Under the pieces are notes generated by a model. The model ran no database searches. It saw only the letters and a program-made list of their open reading frames with translations, and was not told where the DNA came from. The translations under genes were made by a program, and so were the position numbers. A stretch of DNA of 64,000 nt from JAVMKJ01 sp031732855 (lineage in GTDB: Bacteria > Pseudomonadota > Gammaproteobacteria > Competibacterales > Competibacteraceae). The stretch is from assembly GCA_031732855.1 (NCBI GenBank), contig JAVMKJ010000109.1:1-64000 (forward strand), written 5' to 3'. Positions 32,536 through 42,585 of the stretch are shown here, piece by piece (within the stretch, counting starts at the first letter, position 1; every line of letters begins with the position of its first letter).

Positions 32536-34353
32536 TTAACCCACCCGGAAATACGCCTCGCGCTCCGGCAGGTCGATGCCGGTCAAACGCAACGGCAGCA
32601 CGCTGTCCGGGGTCAAGCTGTCGGCCACCTTCACCCGCGTCTCCAGCGCCAGTTCGGGAATCAGCGCCACGCCACGCGGCATCCGCTTTTCCACCAGCAC
32701 GCCCTCGCCCTGCCAGCCCGGATGCTGTTGGAGATAAACCACCGTCCAATGCTCGCGGGACAGTCGCTCGGCCCGCCGTACCCCCACCGCCGCCGCTTCC
32801 GCCGCTCCGACCCGCTCGATGATCGCCTGGGCCTCCAGCGGATCGCCGCCCCGCAGAAACGCCCGCAACTGCTGGTGGGCGACCAGATCCAGATAGCGCC
32901 GTAACGGACTGGTCACTTGGGCGTAAACGTCCAGCCCCAGGCCGCCATGCGGGCCGGGCTGGCTGCTGTACTGGCGCGGTCGCAGTCCGCGCCGCAGGGC
33001 ATGCATCGCCGCCAGTCCGACCGGCTCCCGGTCGGACACCTCCACCGCCACATCCTGGGTGGTGAACGGAAACGCCAGCCCGCGCTCCAGCGCGAACCGG
33101 GCCGCCGCCTCCCCGGCCATCACCATCGCCTCGGTCACCAGCATCCGACTGCGCAGGCGAGGCAGCGGCTTGATGTCCACCCGGCCGTCGCTGACCCGCA
33201 TCTTCACTTCCGGCAAATCGATGAAGATCGCCCCGCTGGCGCGGCGGCGGGCCTGGTGGCGCTGCGCGAGTTCGTACAGGCCGCGGAACGGCTCCTCGTC
33301 CAGTCGCGTTTCCGCTTCTCCGTAACTCAATCGCCGCACCCGCACCCGACTCGGCGCGATTTCCACGTCGGTCACGATGCCGTCGGCATCCAGCGTCAGG
33401 CCAAACGACAGCGCCGGCGTGATGTCGGTCAACCCCAGGCCCAGGCGCGGGATCGCCTCCTCCGGCAGCATCGGGATGGTAGTTTCCGGCAAATACAGCG
33501 TCGCTCCCCGTGCCCGCGCTTCCAGATCGGCGGGACTGCCGGGCGACGCCAGGGCCGCCGCGTCGGCGACATGCACCCACAAGCGGTTGCCGTCCAGGCT
33601 GATCGCGTCGTCGGGATCGAGGTTGCCCTCGTCGTCGATGGCATAGGCCGGCAGGCCGGTCAAATCCAGCCGGGGTTCGTCCGGCAACACAGGCAGACTC
33701 ACGTCCGGGGGGGCCAGCAATGCTCCGATCCGACGCGGCCATGGATTCACCATTTCGTCCCAGTGTCGCAGCCGCAACAGCAGGGCGTGCGCGCTTTGCG
33801 GATTCTGATCGCAGTCGAGCGCCTGCAACACCCGGCTCTGCTCGCGCTGGCTCCAGGCCACTTCCTCGATTTCGCGCAGATAGGGTGCATCCTCCGGCGC
33901 GCATCGTCCCGCCCGCGCCCGCTGGAGAAAACCGTTCCACGCCTCCCGCTCGACCGCCTTCGTCTCCCGGACCGCCCGCTCCCGTTCCACCTCCGCCAGC
34001 GGTCGGGCGCTGATCGCCTCCGGCGTGCCCTGGAAATACAGACCCTCATTCACCAGCCGCCAGGTGGCCCAGGCGGTCGCCGGCGTATAGGCGCCGTAGA
34101 CCAGATCGGCCAGTTCCGGCATGGTGGTTTGCCCCCCCTCCAGCAATTCGCAGGCCGCCTCGACCTCGCCCGCCGGTACGTCCCCCAGCTCGCGCGGAGA
34201 GCGCAGCGGACCGGGATGCAGCAACAGCACGTCCTTGGGGCGAACCCGCAACGAACGGCCGTCCTCCAGCTCGATGTCCAGCTTGTCGCCCAACGCGGCG
34301 ACCCGGGCAGGACCGTTCTTGTACAGCACCAGACTGTTTTGCGGGATATTCAT
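32536..34353 (-). CDS. RNase II/VacB-family 3'-5' exoribonuclease
   Basis: A 605-residue RNB-domain exoribonuclease. The catalytic motif DDEGNLDPDDAIS (near residue 240) has the Asp residues that bind Mg, and LYLPETTIPMLPE and YAQVTSPLRRYLDL (near 475) are family signatures. It is shorter than RNase R/RNase II and has a distinct N-terminus beginning MNIPQNSLVLYKNGPA, like the short RNB proteins of proteobacteria and cyanobacteria. It degrades single-stranded RNA in the cytoplasm. ATG at 34353 was chosen for this N-terminus; the 94 codons upstream in frame have no family resemblance and overlap gene remnants on the other strand. Confidence 0.9.
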   Translation of the reverse strand: MNIPQNSLVLYKNGPARVAALGDKLDIELEDGRSLRVRPKDVLLLHPGPLRSPRELGDVPAGEVEAACELLEGGQTTMPELADLVYGAYTPATAWATWRLVNEGLYFQGTPEAISARPLAEVERERAVRETKAVEREAWNGFLQRARAGRCAPEDAPYLREIEEVAWSQREQSRVLQALDCDQNPQSAHALLLRLRHWDEMVNPWPRRIGALLAPPDVSLPVLPDEPRLDLTGLPAYAIDDEGNLDPDDAISLDGNRLWVHVADAAALASPGSPADLEARARGATLYLPETTIPMLPEEAIPRLGLGLTDITPALSFGLTLDADGIVTDVEIAPSRVRVRRLSYGEAETRLDEEPFRGLYELAQRHQARRRASGAIFIDLPEVKMRVSDGRVDIKPLPRLRSRMLVTEAMVMAGEAAARFALERGLAFPFTTQDVAVEVSDREPVGLAAMHALRRGLRPRQYSSQPGPHGGLGLDVYAQVTSPLRRYLDLVAHQQLRAFLRGGDPLEAQAIIERVGAAEAAAVGVRRAERLSREHWTVVYLQQHPGWQGEGVLVEKRMPRGVALIPELALETRVKVADSLTPDSVLPLRLTGIDLPEREAYFRVG

Positions 34354-34404
34354 CGGTCTCCGGGAGGGCGTAGAGCGGGCGACAAGCGGGTATGATAGCA
34401 AAGG

Positions 34405-34597
34405 TTGCCGGCAACCCCGCCGCAGCCACGACCGATCCTCGATCTTCATCGCTTTCGCCATGAACCCCGCCATCCCCTGCTGGGCGCGCTGGCGGTGGAC
34501 TTCGCATTGAGCGAGGACCGCCGGTTGTGCCAGTTGCACGACATTCGGGCGACCGCCATCGACGCGGGCAACCGGAAGATATGGATCAACCCGACCG
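34405..34597 (+). pseudogene. Possible fragment of a VWA-like/DUF2201 metallopeptidase gene
   Basis: In frame 1, about 60 residues read RHPLLGALAVDFALSED and then ATAIDAGNRKIWINPTADF. This resembles the HPFFGxLALRL ... ATDGRxLxxNP pattern of DUF2201/VWA-like proteins. The frame loses resemblance exactly where the AAA/PD-(D/E)XK remnant begins. The match is weak and short, so coincidence is possible. A perfect 14-bp palindrome, GGTTGCCGGCAACC, lies at 34403-34416. Confidence 0.3.
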
Positions 34598-35068
34598 CTG
34601 ATTTTCATCCGTCCCCGCCGCTTCGGCAAATTCATCGAAACCCGCTATTTCCCGGTGCTCTCCATTCGAGACTATCGCTGGACCAACGAACTGCTGGCCA
34701 AGATGGCTTTTCTGACCCTGCTGTTCAACGACCGCCTGTACATGATGGTCTCGAAACTCGAAGCAGATCACGGCTACGTGGATCTGAGCCTGATCGTGCG
34801 CCCCGACCTGCGGCGGTTTCAGGCGCTCGATCTGGTGCTGGAGTTCAATTATCTGGGGCTGAAGGAACTGGGCTTGACCGGGGAACAGACGCGCGAGAAG
34901 ACCCGCGAGGAGTTGGCGGTCCTGCCAGCGGTGGCGGCGAAACTGGACGAGACCGAGGAACAGGGCCGGCGCTATGGGGCGACGTTGCGGAACCGCTACG
35001 GTCTGACCGACCCGCGCGCCGTCGTGGCGCTGGGCGTGGAGCGGCTGGTCTGGCGAGCGTTGGAGTGA
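34592..35068 (+). pseudogene. Internally deleted AAA-ATPase-like/PD-(D/E)XK remnant
   Basis: The frame reads PLIFIRPRRFGK, identical to the Walker A region of copy 2 (residues about 36-48), and then joins directly to FIETRYFPVLSIRDYRW, the counterpart of copy 2 FIEQRYFQVLSNRDYRW near residue 440. About 390 codons are missing. From there to the TGA at 35068 it aligns closely with the copy 2 nuclease domain. The catalytic LEFK motif of copy 2 reads LEFN here, so the Lys is lost too. The N-terminal 35 residues are also absent. A GTG within the frame (34655) could start a 137-residue product, but this looks like a dead gene. Confidence 0.8.
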
Positions 35069-35113
35069 GTCAGTTACCGGGGCGCGGCAACCCGCAACCC
35101 GCGAAAATATCGG

Positions 35114-35142
35114 TTCGCCGCCGGGAAAAACCCTATTATAAT
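35114..35142 (+). promoter_or_regulatory. Probable promoter of the pccBA operon
   Basis: A perfect TATAAT (35137-35142) is preceded 17 bp upstream by TTCGCC (35114-35119), a weak -35. It implies a leader of about 280 nt before pccB. The gene-free stretch 35069-35429 otherwise holds an A-rich segment (about 35180-35215) and a hairpin, AGCCCGG-TTCC-CCGGGCT, at 35337-35354 within the leader, which could regulate translation or termination. Confidence 0.5.
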
Positions 35143-35429
35143 TGGCGAACTTAAAGTCAGCGGTTCGCGGCTTTAGCACAACCCGAAACAAAATTAACAA
35201 AATTGAAAAAAATCAGCGACTTGGTATTGATTTCCCGAATCACCGGCACCAAGGTTCGCGCTTTGTGTCGCCCGGAGTTTCGCTTTCGCGCCGCGCGCGA
35301 TGGTATGCCGCTCGCAGCGCTCGTCTACCCACCCTCAGCCCGGTTCCCCGGGCTCCGATGGCCCGTCCTCCAGTCTTTTGGCGCCGTTGGTTCGCTACCG
35401 GCGTCCGCATCAGTAAGGAGAGAGCGTTT

Positions 35430-36962
<1,533 letters not shown>

Positions 36963-36974
36963 AGGGTGGGACGC

Positions 36975-38960
<1,986 letters not shown>

Positions 38961-39012
38961 CCGCGCGCCCATGACCGAGGGGTGGTCCGACCGCCCCCGG
39001 CGTCACCCAGCC

Positions 39013-39047
39013 AAAACCCGATCGCGCTTCGGCGCGGCCGGGTTTTT
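39013..39047 (+). terminator. Rho-independent terminator of pccBA
   Basis: AAAACCCGATCGCGC-TTCG-GCGCGGCCGGGTTTTT: a long GC-rich stem with a stable TTCG tetraloop and a five-T tail. The A-tract on the other side allows it to serve the convergent bacteriohemerythrin gene as well. Confidence 0.85.
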
Positions 39048-39074
39048 GGCTTTGCGGCTGGCAAGCTACTTCCT

Positions 39075-39545
39075 TCAGCGGCGACGGCTCAGGGAACTCC
39101 AGAGTTTCTGCCCCCAGGAACGCTTGGACAGCTCCGGCCGGACGCCCTGTTCCAGGAAGTGCCTGCTATACCGCTTGTCGGCTTCCATGATGTGCTTGGT
39201 CAGCCAGAGCTTGAGGAAATGGGCCAGTTCGAAGCTGATCGAGCCTTTCCCGGAATCCAGCTTGTCGTTCAGTTCGGTCAATTGTCCGATCAGCTTGTCG
39301 TGCTCTTCCTTGTGTCGCTCGTAGTCGGGATAGTGCAAGATCCGCATCAGGCTTTCCTCGACGGCGAAATGCACCCGGGTGTACTCGTCCAGCCGCAGAA
39401 CAATGTCCCTGGCGACCTCTGCTCCATGCCGCTGTTGAATCGCTTCGTGAATCTGGTTCAGCAGATCCACCAGCACCTTGTGCTGAGCATCGATTTCCTC
39501 GATGCCGACGCTCAGTTCATTGGACCATTCGACGAACTTGTTCAT
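39075..39545 (-). CDS. Bacteriohemerythrin
   Basis: A 156-residue O2-binding di-iron protein. Iron ligands are readable in the family pattern: His in IDAQHKVLVDLLNQIHE, HFAVEE, HKEEHDKL, and the terminal LxxHIMEADK pattern (KLWLTKHIMEADKRYSRH). The protein begins MNKFVEWSNELSVGIEEID. ATG at 39545 is correct; the frame stays open for 101 codons upstream, but these run through a tRNA fragment and a hairpin. Roles in oxygen storage or sensing are known for the family. A TATAAT at 39624-39619 is a likely -10 on this strand. Confidence 0.93.
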   Translation of the reverse strand: MNKFVEWSNELSVGIEEIDAQHKVLVDLLNQIHEAIQQRHGAEVARDIVLRLDEYTRVHFAVEESLMRILHYPDYERHKEEHDKLIGQLTELNDKLDSGKGSISFELAHFLKLWLTKHIMEADKRYSRHFLEQGVRPELSKRSWGQKLWSSLSRRR

Positions 39546-39618
39546 GGCGAATACACCCTCGCGGATTTTGCTCGGCGGACGGGAAACCGATTTATCTCCG
39601 GCGTTACCAACATTAAAT

Positions 39619-39624
39619 ATTATA
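39619..39624 (-). promoter_or_regulatory. Probable -10 box of the bacteriohemerythrin gene
   Basis: A perfect TATAAT on the minus strand, about 75 bp before the ATG. No convincing -35 is seen 17 bp upstream, so the promoter may need an activator. Confidence 0.4.
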
Positions 39625-39720
39625 CGCTCTTGGTCGGGGGATTTTCGGCCGTGCTTCCCTGCCGGCAAGTCGTTGATGCAGGGCGCCGACATGGTTAAGC
39701 CCGGCCGACCCCACGACGCG

Positions 39721-39762
39721 AAAGGCTTGCATCGATACCGGTCATTATCGATGCAAGCCTTT
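39721..39762 (-). terminator. Long perfect hairpin, probably the displaced terminator of tRNA-Thr
   Basis: AAAGGCTTGCATCGAT and ATCGATGCAAGCCTTT are perfect 16-bp inverted arms around a 10-nt loop. It lies 7 bp outside the left attachment repeat. Before integration it would have sat just after the CCA end of tRNA-Thr(UGU) on the minus strand, so it is the likely native terminator (inference). The T-tract is short. Confidence 0.6.
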
Positions 39763-39769
39763 GAATGGT

Positions 39770-39814
39770 TGGAGCTGGCGAAGGGAATCGAACCCCCGAC
39801 CCGCTGCTTACAAG
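39770..39814. other. attL: displaced 3' end of tRNA-Thr
   Basis: These 45 bp are identical to 52630-52674, covering the tRNA from the anticodon loop to the CCA end (minus-strand sense). Beyond 39814 the sequence diverges from a tRNA, so this is a fragment and not a gene. Crossover within an anticodon loop is typical of tyrosine integrases. Confidence 0.92.
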
Positions 39815-39942
39815 TTAGTTGCTCTAGCACTTCAGTCGGCTTCAACACGCTTCAAAATTTCCCATATCTACTTGATTTTTCTTATAGTCGGTCTTATCCT
39901 TTCATCATCTTGCGTCAACCTGTTGCAACACTATTCAATTGC

Positions 39943-39966
39943 TTCTGCTAGCCATGCTGCTAGCCA
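39943..39966. repeat. Left subterminal repeat, candidate integrase arm site
   Basis: A 24-bp sequence containing CTGCTAGCCA twice, 13 bp apart. It recurs with one mismatch at 52560-52583, in the same orientation, near the other end of the element. Pairs of such subterminal repeats are typical arm-type integrase or excisionase binding sites. Confidence 0.6.
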
Positions 39967-40016
39967 AAAAATCCGCTGGCGGGCAAGTGACTATCCGATA
40001 GCTGTTCGGAGGGACG

Positions 40017-41240
40017 ATGAAATTTACTGACCGGTATGTTTTGAACCTCAAGCCACAAGCTGACCGCTATGAAGTTTGGGACGGCTCCGGTCTTGGCGTT
40101 CGGGTATCCAGCAAAGGCCGAAAGTCTTGGGTCATGGTCTACCGCTTCGAGGGCAAGCCGCGCTATGCCACGTTGGGAACCTATCCCATCATGACCGTGG
40201 CGCAAGCGCATGAGGCGCACCGGAAAGCTCTGGCGGAACTGGAACAGGGTATCGATCCCGGCGCCAAGGTGGTTCAAGCGCGGCAAGAGGAACGCCATGC
40301 GCCGACCGTGGCGGCGCTGGCGGCGGAATACCTGGAAAAATGGGCAAAGCCGCGCAAGCGATCTTGGCGAGAAGACGAGCGGATTCTTAACAAGGAAGTG
40401 ATCCCGCTGTGGGGTAACCGCAAGGCCCGCGATATTACCCGGCGGGATGTACTCCACTTGTTGGATGGGATTTGCGAACGCGGCCCGATCATGGCGAACA
40501 ATAGCCTGAAGGTGATCCGCAAGATGTTCAACTTTGCGATTGACCGCGCGATCCTGGATTCAACCCCCTGCTTGCGAGTCAAGGCGCCCGCGCCTACCGT
40601 TTCCCGCGACCGGGTGTTGACGGATGAAGAAATCAGAAGCCTTTGGAACGGTCTGGATTCCGCCGCCATGGCGCCCGGTACCCGGCTGGCGCTCAAGCTG
40701 CAACTGGCGACCGCGCAACGCAAGGGAGAGGTTGTCGCGCTACGGTGGGAACATATCGACTGGAATGCGGCGACCTGGATGATTCCGGCGGCGGTAGCCA
40801 AGAACGGCAAGACGCACGCCGTACCGCTCTCAAACCTTGCACTCGATCTGTTAAAGCAGGCCAAGGCACTCGCGGCGGATTCCGCTTGGGTATTCCCTTC
40901 TCCCCGCCGGCAACACAAGGAGCCGGATGGCAGTTTCAAGCCGGTCGATGAACCGGTAATCGATACCTCTCCCGATCATGCTTTGAAAAAGGCGCTCCCG
41001 GCGTTGGGATTGGCCGATGTGGTCCCGCACGATCTCCGGCGAACCGCCGCCAGCCACATGACCGGCCTTGGGATTCCCCGGCTGGTGGTCTCCAAAATTC
41101 TCAATCACGCAGAACGCGGGGTAACCGCAATCTACGACCGTCATTCCTATGATCCTGAAAAGCGCGAAGCCTTGGAGAAATGGGCGCGGAAGCTGCGCTC
41201 TTTGCTGGCGGCCGACAACGTGATCCGACTCCGCGCGTAG
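40017..41240 (+). CDS. int: Tyrosine-type site-specific integrase (P4-like)
   Basis: A 407-residue integrase. An N-terminal DUF4102-type arm-binding domain (residues 1-90, with VWDGSGLGVRVSSKG and RYATLGTYPIMT) is followed by a core-binding domain (about 95-195) and the catalytic domain. Catalytic residues seen: Arg in LATAQRKGEVVALRW, HDLRRTAASHM (His-x-x-Arg), His in LNHAERGVT, and the nucleophile Tyr in the IYDRHSY segment. GGAGGG precedes the ATG. The gene reads away from attL into the element. It catalyses integration into and excision from the tRNA-Thr gene. Confidence 0.95.
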   Translation: MKFTDRYVLNLKPQADRYEVWDGSGLGVRVSSKGRKSWVMVYRFEGKPRYATLGTYPIMTVAQAHEAHRKALAELEQGIDPGAKVVQARQEERHAPTVAALAAEYLEKWAKPRKRSWREDERILNKEVIPLWGNRKARDITRRDVLHLLDGICERGPIMANNSLKVIRKMFNFAIDRAILDSTPCLRVKAPAPTVSRDRVLTDEEIRSLWNGLDSAAMAPGTRLALKLQLATAQRKGEVVALRWEHIDWNAATWMIPAAVAKNGKTHAVPLSNLALDLLKQAKALAADSAWVFPSPRRQHKEPDGSFKPVDEPVIDTSPDHALKKALPALGLADVVPHDLRRTAASHMTGLGIPRLVVSKILNHAERGVTAIYDRHSYDPEKREALEKWARKLRSLLAADNVIRLRA

Positions 41241-41331
41241 GTTGCTCGCACATCGCGCCAAATATTGATGACCTGGATTTCCGGGTATTACCCCGCCCGA
41301 CCTTGGCCGAACATGTAGAAGGAAAATCCCT

Positions 41332-41670
41332 ATGCTAGGAGCCTGTCGGACTTTCTAAAGTAACCGATTGAAATAGAACGACTTTTTGTTTTCAAGCATG
41401 AAAAATTAGTCTTTTATAATCAACGGGTTGCAATAATAGTCCGACAGGCTGCTAGAGATTCGCGCCCAATGGGATGACGAGGCCCGCGTTTGGATTGCCA
41501 CGAGCGAGGATGTTCCCGGCCTGTGCGTCCAGGCGGACACCTTCGAGGAACTGGTGGAAACCGCCGCTGCGTTCGCCCCGGAGCTTCTAGCGGCGAATCA
41601 CATCGCTACCACCGCAACGATCCCGCTGCAAATTACCGCTCAGCGGACCGTTTTGGCGAGTGCTGCTTGA
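41332..41670 (+). pseudogene. hicB: HicB-like (DUF1902) antitoxin interrupted by a MITE
   Basis: A ribosome site (GAAGGAAAA) and ATG at 41332 are followed after four bases by a 113-bp MITE flanked by CTAG duplications. Removing the MITE and one CTAG restores a 73-residue frame, MLEIRAQWDDEARVWIATSE then DVPGLCVQADTFEELVE, which is a complete DUF1902/HicB-like antitoxin ending at TGA 41668-41670. In the present sequence the frame from the ATG stops after eight codons inside the MITE. In-frame stops precede the 3' part, leaving no standard start codon. The antitoxin is therefore almost certainly not made. The stop overlaps the hicA start by one base. Confidence 0.85.
41339..41451. mobile_element. 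113-bp MITE with CTAG target duplication
   Basis: The terminal inverted repeats are GAGCCTGTCGGACT (41339-41352) and AGTCCGACAGGCTG (41438-41451), matching at 13 of 14 positions. CTAG flanks both sides (41335-41338 and 41452-41455). The interior is AT-rich and non-coding. The size, inverted ends and 4-bp YTAR-like duplication suggest a non-autonomous derivative of an IS5-like insertion sequence; the parent is not in the window. Confidence 0.88.
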
Positions 41671-41864
41671 TGGCAGCGATGTATGCCGACCTCGTAAAAC
41701 GCCTGAAAGCTGGAGGTTGTTGGTTTGTCCGCACAGGCAAGGGCAGTTATGAAATCTGGTACAGCCCTGTCAATGGACGTACCTTCACCGTGCCCCGGTC
41801 GCTGGCATCGGCGCCGCTGGCGAACGCTATCCTGAAACAGGCCGGATTATCGAAGGCTTTTTAA
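41670..41864 (+). CDS. hicA: HicA-family toxin with substituted catalytic His (probably inactive)
   Basis: A 64-residue double-stranded-RNA-binding-fold protein of the HicA mRNA interferase family. It reads YADLVKRLKAGGCWFVRTGK, then EIWYSPVNGRTFTVPR and ends LANAILKQAGLSKAF, matching HicA partners of DUF1902 antitoxins along the whole length. The family motif GKGxHEIW has Tyr at position 27 (GKGSYEIW, codon TAT at 41748-41750) in place of the catalytic His; CAT to TAT is a single transition. The toxin is therefore probably dead, which fits the loss of its antitoxin to the MITE. The ATG overlaps the antitoxin stop; a second ATG lies three codons later. Confidence 0.88.
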   Translation: MAAMYADLVKRLKAGGCWFVRTGKGSYEIWYSPVNGRTFTVPRSLASAPLANAILKQAGLSKAF

Positions 41865-41904
41865 TTGCACACCGGACGCCGGATTTCACCACGAGGTTCA
41901 AGCC

Positions 41905-42135
41905 ATGAAGTGCGTCATCTGCAAAACCGGCGAAACCCGACCGGGAACCGCCAGTATCGTGCTGGAACGCGGCGGAACCACGATCTTGATTCGGGACGTT
42001 CCGGGCGAAATCTGCAATACCTGCGGCGAGGTCTACCACAACGCCGAGATTACCGAACGCCTGTTGGATCAGGCCGAACGGGGTTGCCGCGATGGGGTTG
42101 ACGTGGAAGTCAGGCGCTACCAAAAAGCGGCTTGA
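41905..42135 (+). CDS. YgiT-type zinc-finger antitoxin (MqsA N-domain-like), orphan
   Basis: A 76-residue protein with two CxxC zinc motifs (CVIC at 3-6, CNTC at 37-40 region) and the IVLERGGTTILIRDVPGEIC segment typical of YgiT-type zinc-finger antitoxins. A helical C-terminus (ITERLLDQAERG) follows, but no XRE domain. Such proteins normally follow a DUF4258 or similar toxin gene, which is absent: only 40 bp separate it from hicA. It is either an orphan antitoxin or a remnant of a third module. Confidence 0.82.
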   Translation: MKCVICKTGETRPGTASIVLERGGTTILIRDVPGEICNTCGEVYHNAEITERLLDQAERGCRDGVDVEVRRYQKAA

Positions 42136-42227
42136 GCCGCGAGACCGCGCCACGAACCGAATCGTGAACGCCAGCCGAGTGGCCGGATAGCCCTGGCCCT
42201 GTGCAACAAACAGTTTGGAGAATGCCC

Positions 42228-42440
42228 ATGACCGCCCAATACATCGTCAACAGCGCCGGGGAGCGGGTTTCCGTGGTGCTGCCCATCGCCGAGTACGAGG
42301 CGTTGTTGAGCCACGTTCCCGAGGACGAAACCGCTTATCTGTTGCGCGAGCCGAACGGGAGCATTCTTCTTCGAGCCATCGACGATATAAAGCACGGAAG
42401 AAACATCGTCGAACGGGAGTTGTTGTCCGATGAAGATTAA
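42228..42440 (+). CDS. yefM: YefM/Phd-type antitoxin
   Basis: A 70-residue antitoxin. The N-terminal DNA-binding and dimerisation part reads YIVNSAGERVSVVLPIAEYE. The C-terminal toxin-binding part, ETAYLLREPNGSILLRAIDD then IKHGRNIVERELL, follows the YefM pattern (YLLRSPANxxRLxxSI...). ATG at 42228 was chosen for MTAQYIV; an upstream start exists nine codons earlier. It overlaps by 11 bp a tiny frame that is a remnant of its toxin YoeB, so the antitoxin now lacks a functional partner here. Confidence 0.85.
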   Translation: MTAQYIVNSAGERVSVVLPIAEYEALLSHVPEDETAYLLREPNGSILLRAIDDIKHGRNIVERELLSDED

Positions 42441-42483
42441 ATTCCATATCGCGCAATGCGGCGGCCACTACGACCAGCACTGA
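42430..42483 (+). pseudogene. yoeB: Internal-deletion remnant of a YoeB toxin
   Basis: ATG at 42430 overlaps yefM by 11 bp, as in yefM-yoeB operons. It encodes 17 residues, MKIKFHIAQCGGHYDQH. The first residues correspond to a YoeB start, and IAQCxxHYD corresponds to its C-terminus (family ending xIAxCRYHY). About 65 codons in between are missing. The conserved RYHY end is changed to GGHY. It cannot be an active nuclease. Confidence 0.65.
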
Positions 42484-42528
42484 TGTTTCGAGTTTGCCGC
42501 GCCTAGCCCGACGGGGCGAAAAGCCGGG

Positions 42529-42575
42529 TTCGCACCTTCCCGGCCTTGGCGCGGCGCCTTCTCTCAAGGTGCGAA
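42529..42575 (+). promoter_or_regulatory. Inverted repeat upstream of the 245-residue hypothetical gene
   Basis: TTCGCACCTT (42529-42538) and AAGGTGCGAA (42566-42575) are perfect 10-bp inverted arms. The right arm abuts the ribosome site (AAAGGTG) of the gene starting at 42586, so folding could hide it. Alternatively it is an operator. Confidence 0.45.
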
Positions 42576-42585
42576 AGGTGCGGCG

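Noticed and set aside
34354..34635. N-terminal extension of the RNase II family gene by 94 codons
   Set aside because: It lacks resemblance to RNB proteins and overlaps gene remnants on the plus strand; MNIPQNSLV at 34353 fits better.
39770..39848. A possible second tRNA-Thr gene at the left end
   Set aside because: Only the 45 bp from anticodon loop to CCA match; the D-arm and 5' acceptor strand are absent, so this is an att fragment.
39546..39848. N-terminal extension of the bacteriohemerythrin frame by 101 codons
   Set aside because: The extension runs through the terminator hairpin and tRNA fragment; the family start MNKFVEW at 39545 is clear.
41456..41670. The hicB 3' part as a functional gene using a start within the MITE
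   Set aside because: In-frame TAG lies just upstream within the MITE end and only CTG codons remain as possible starts.
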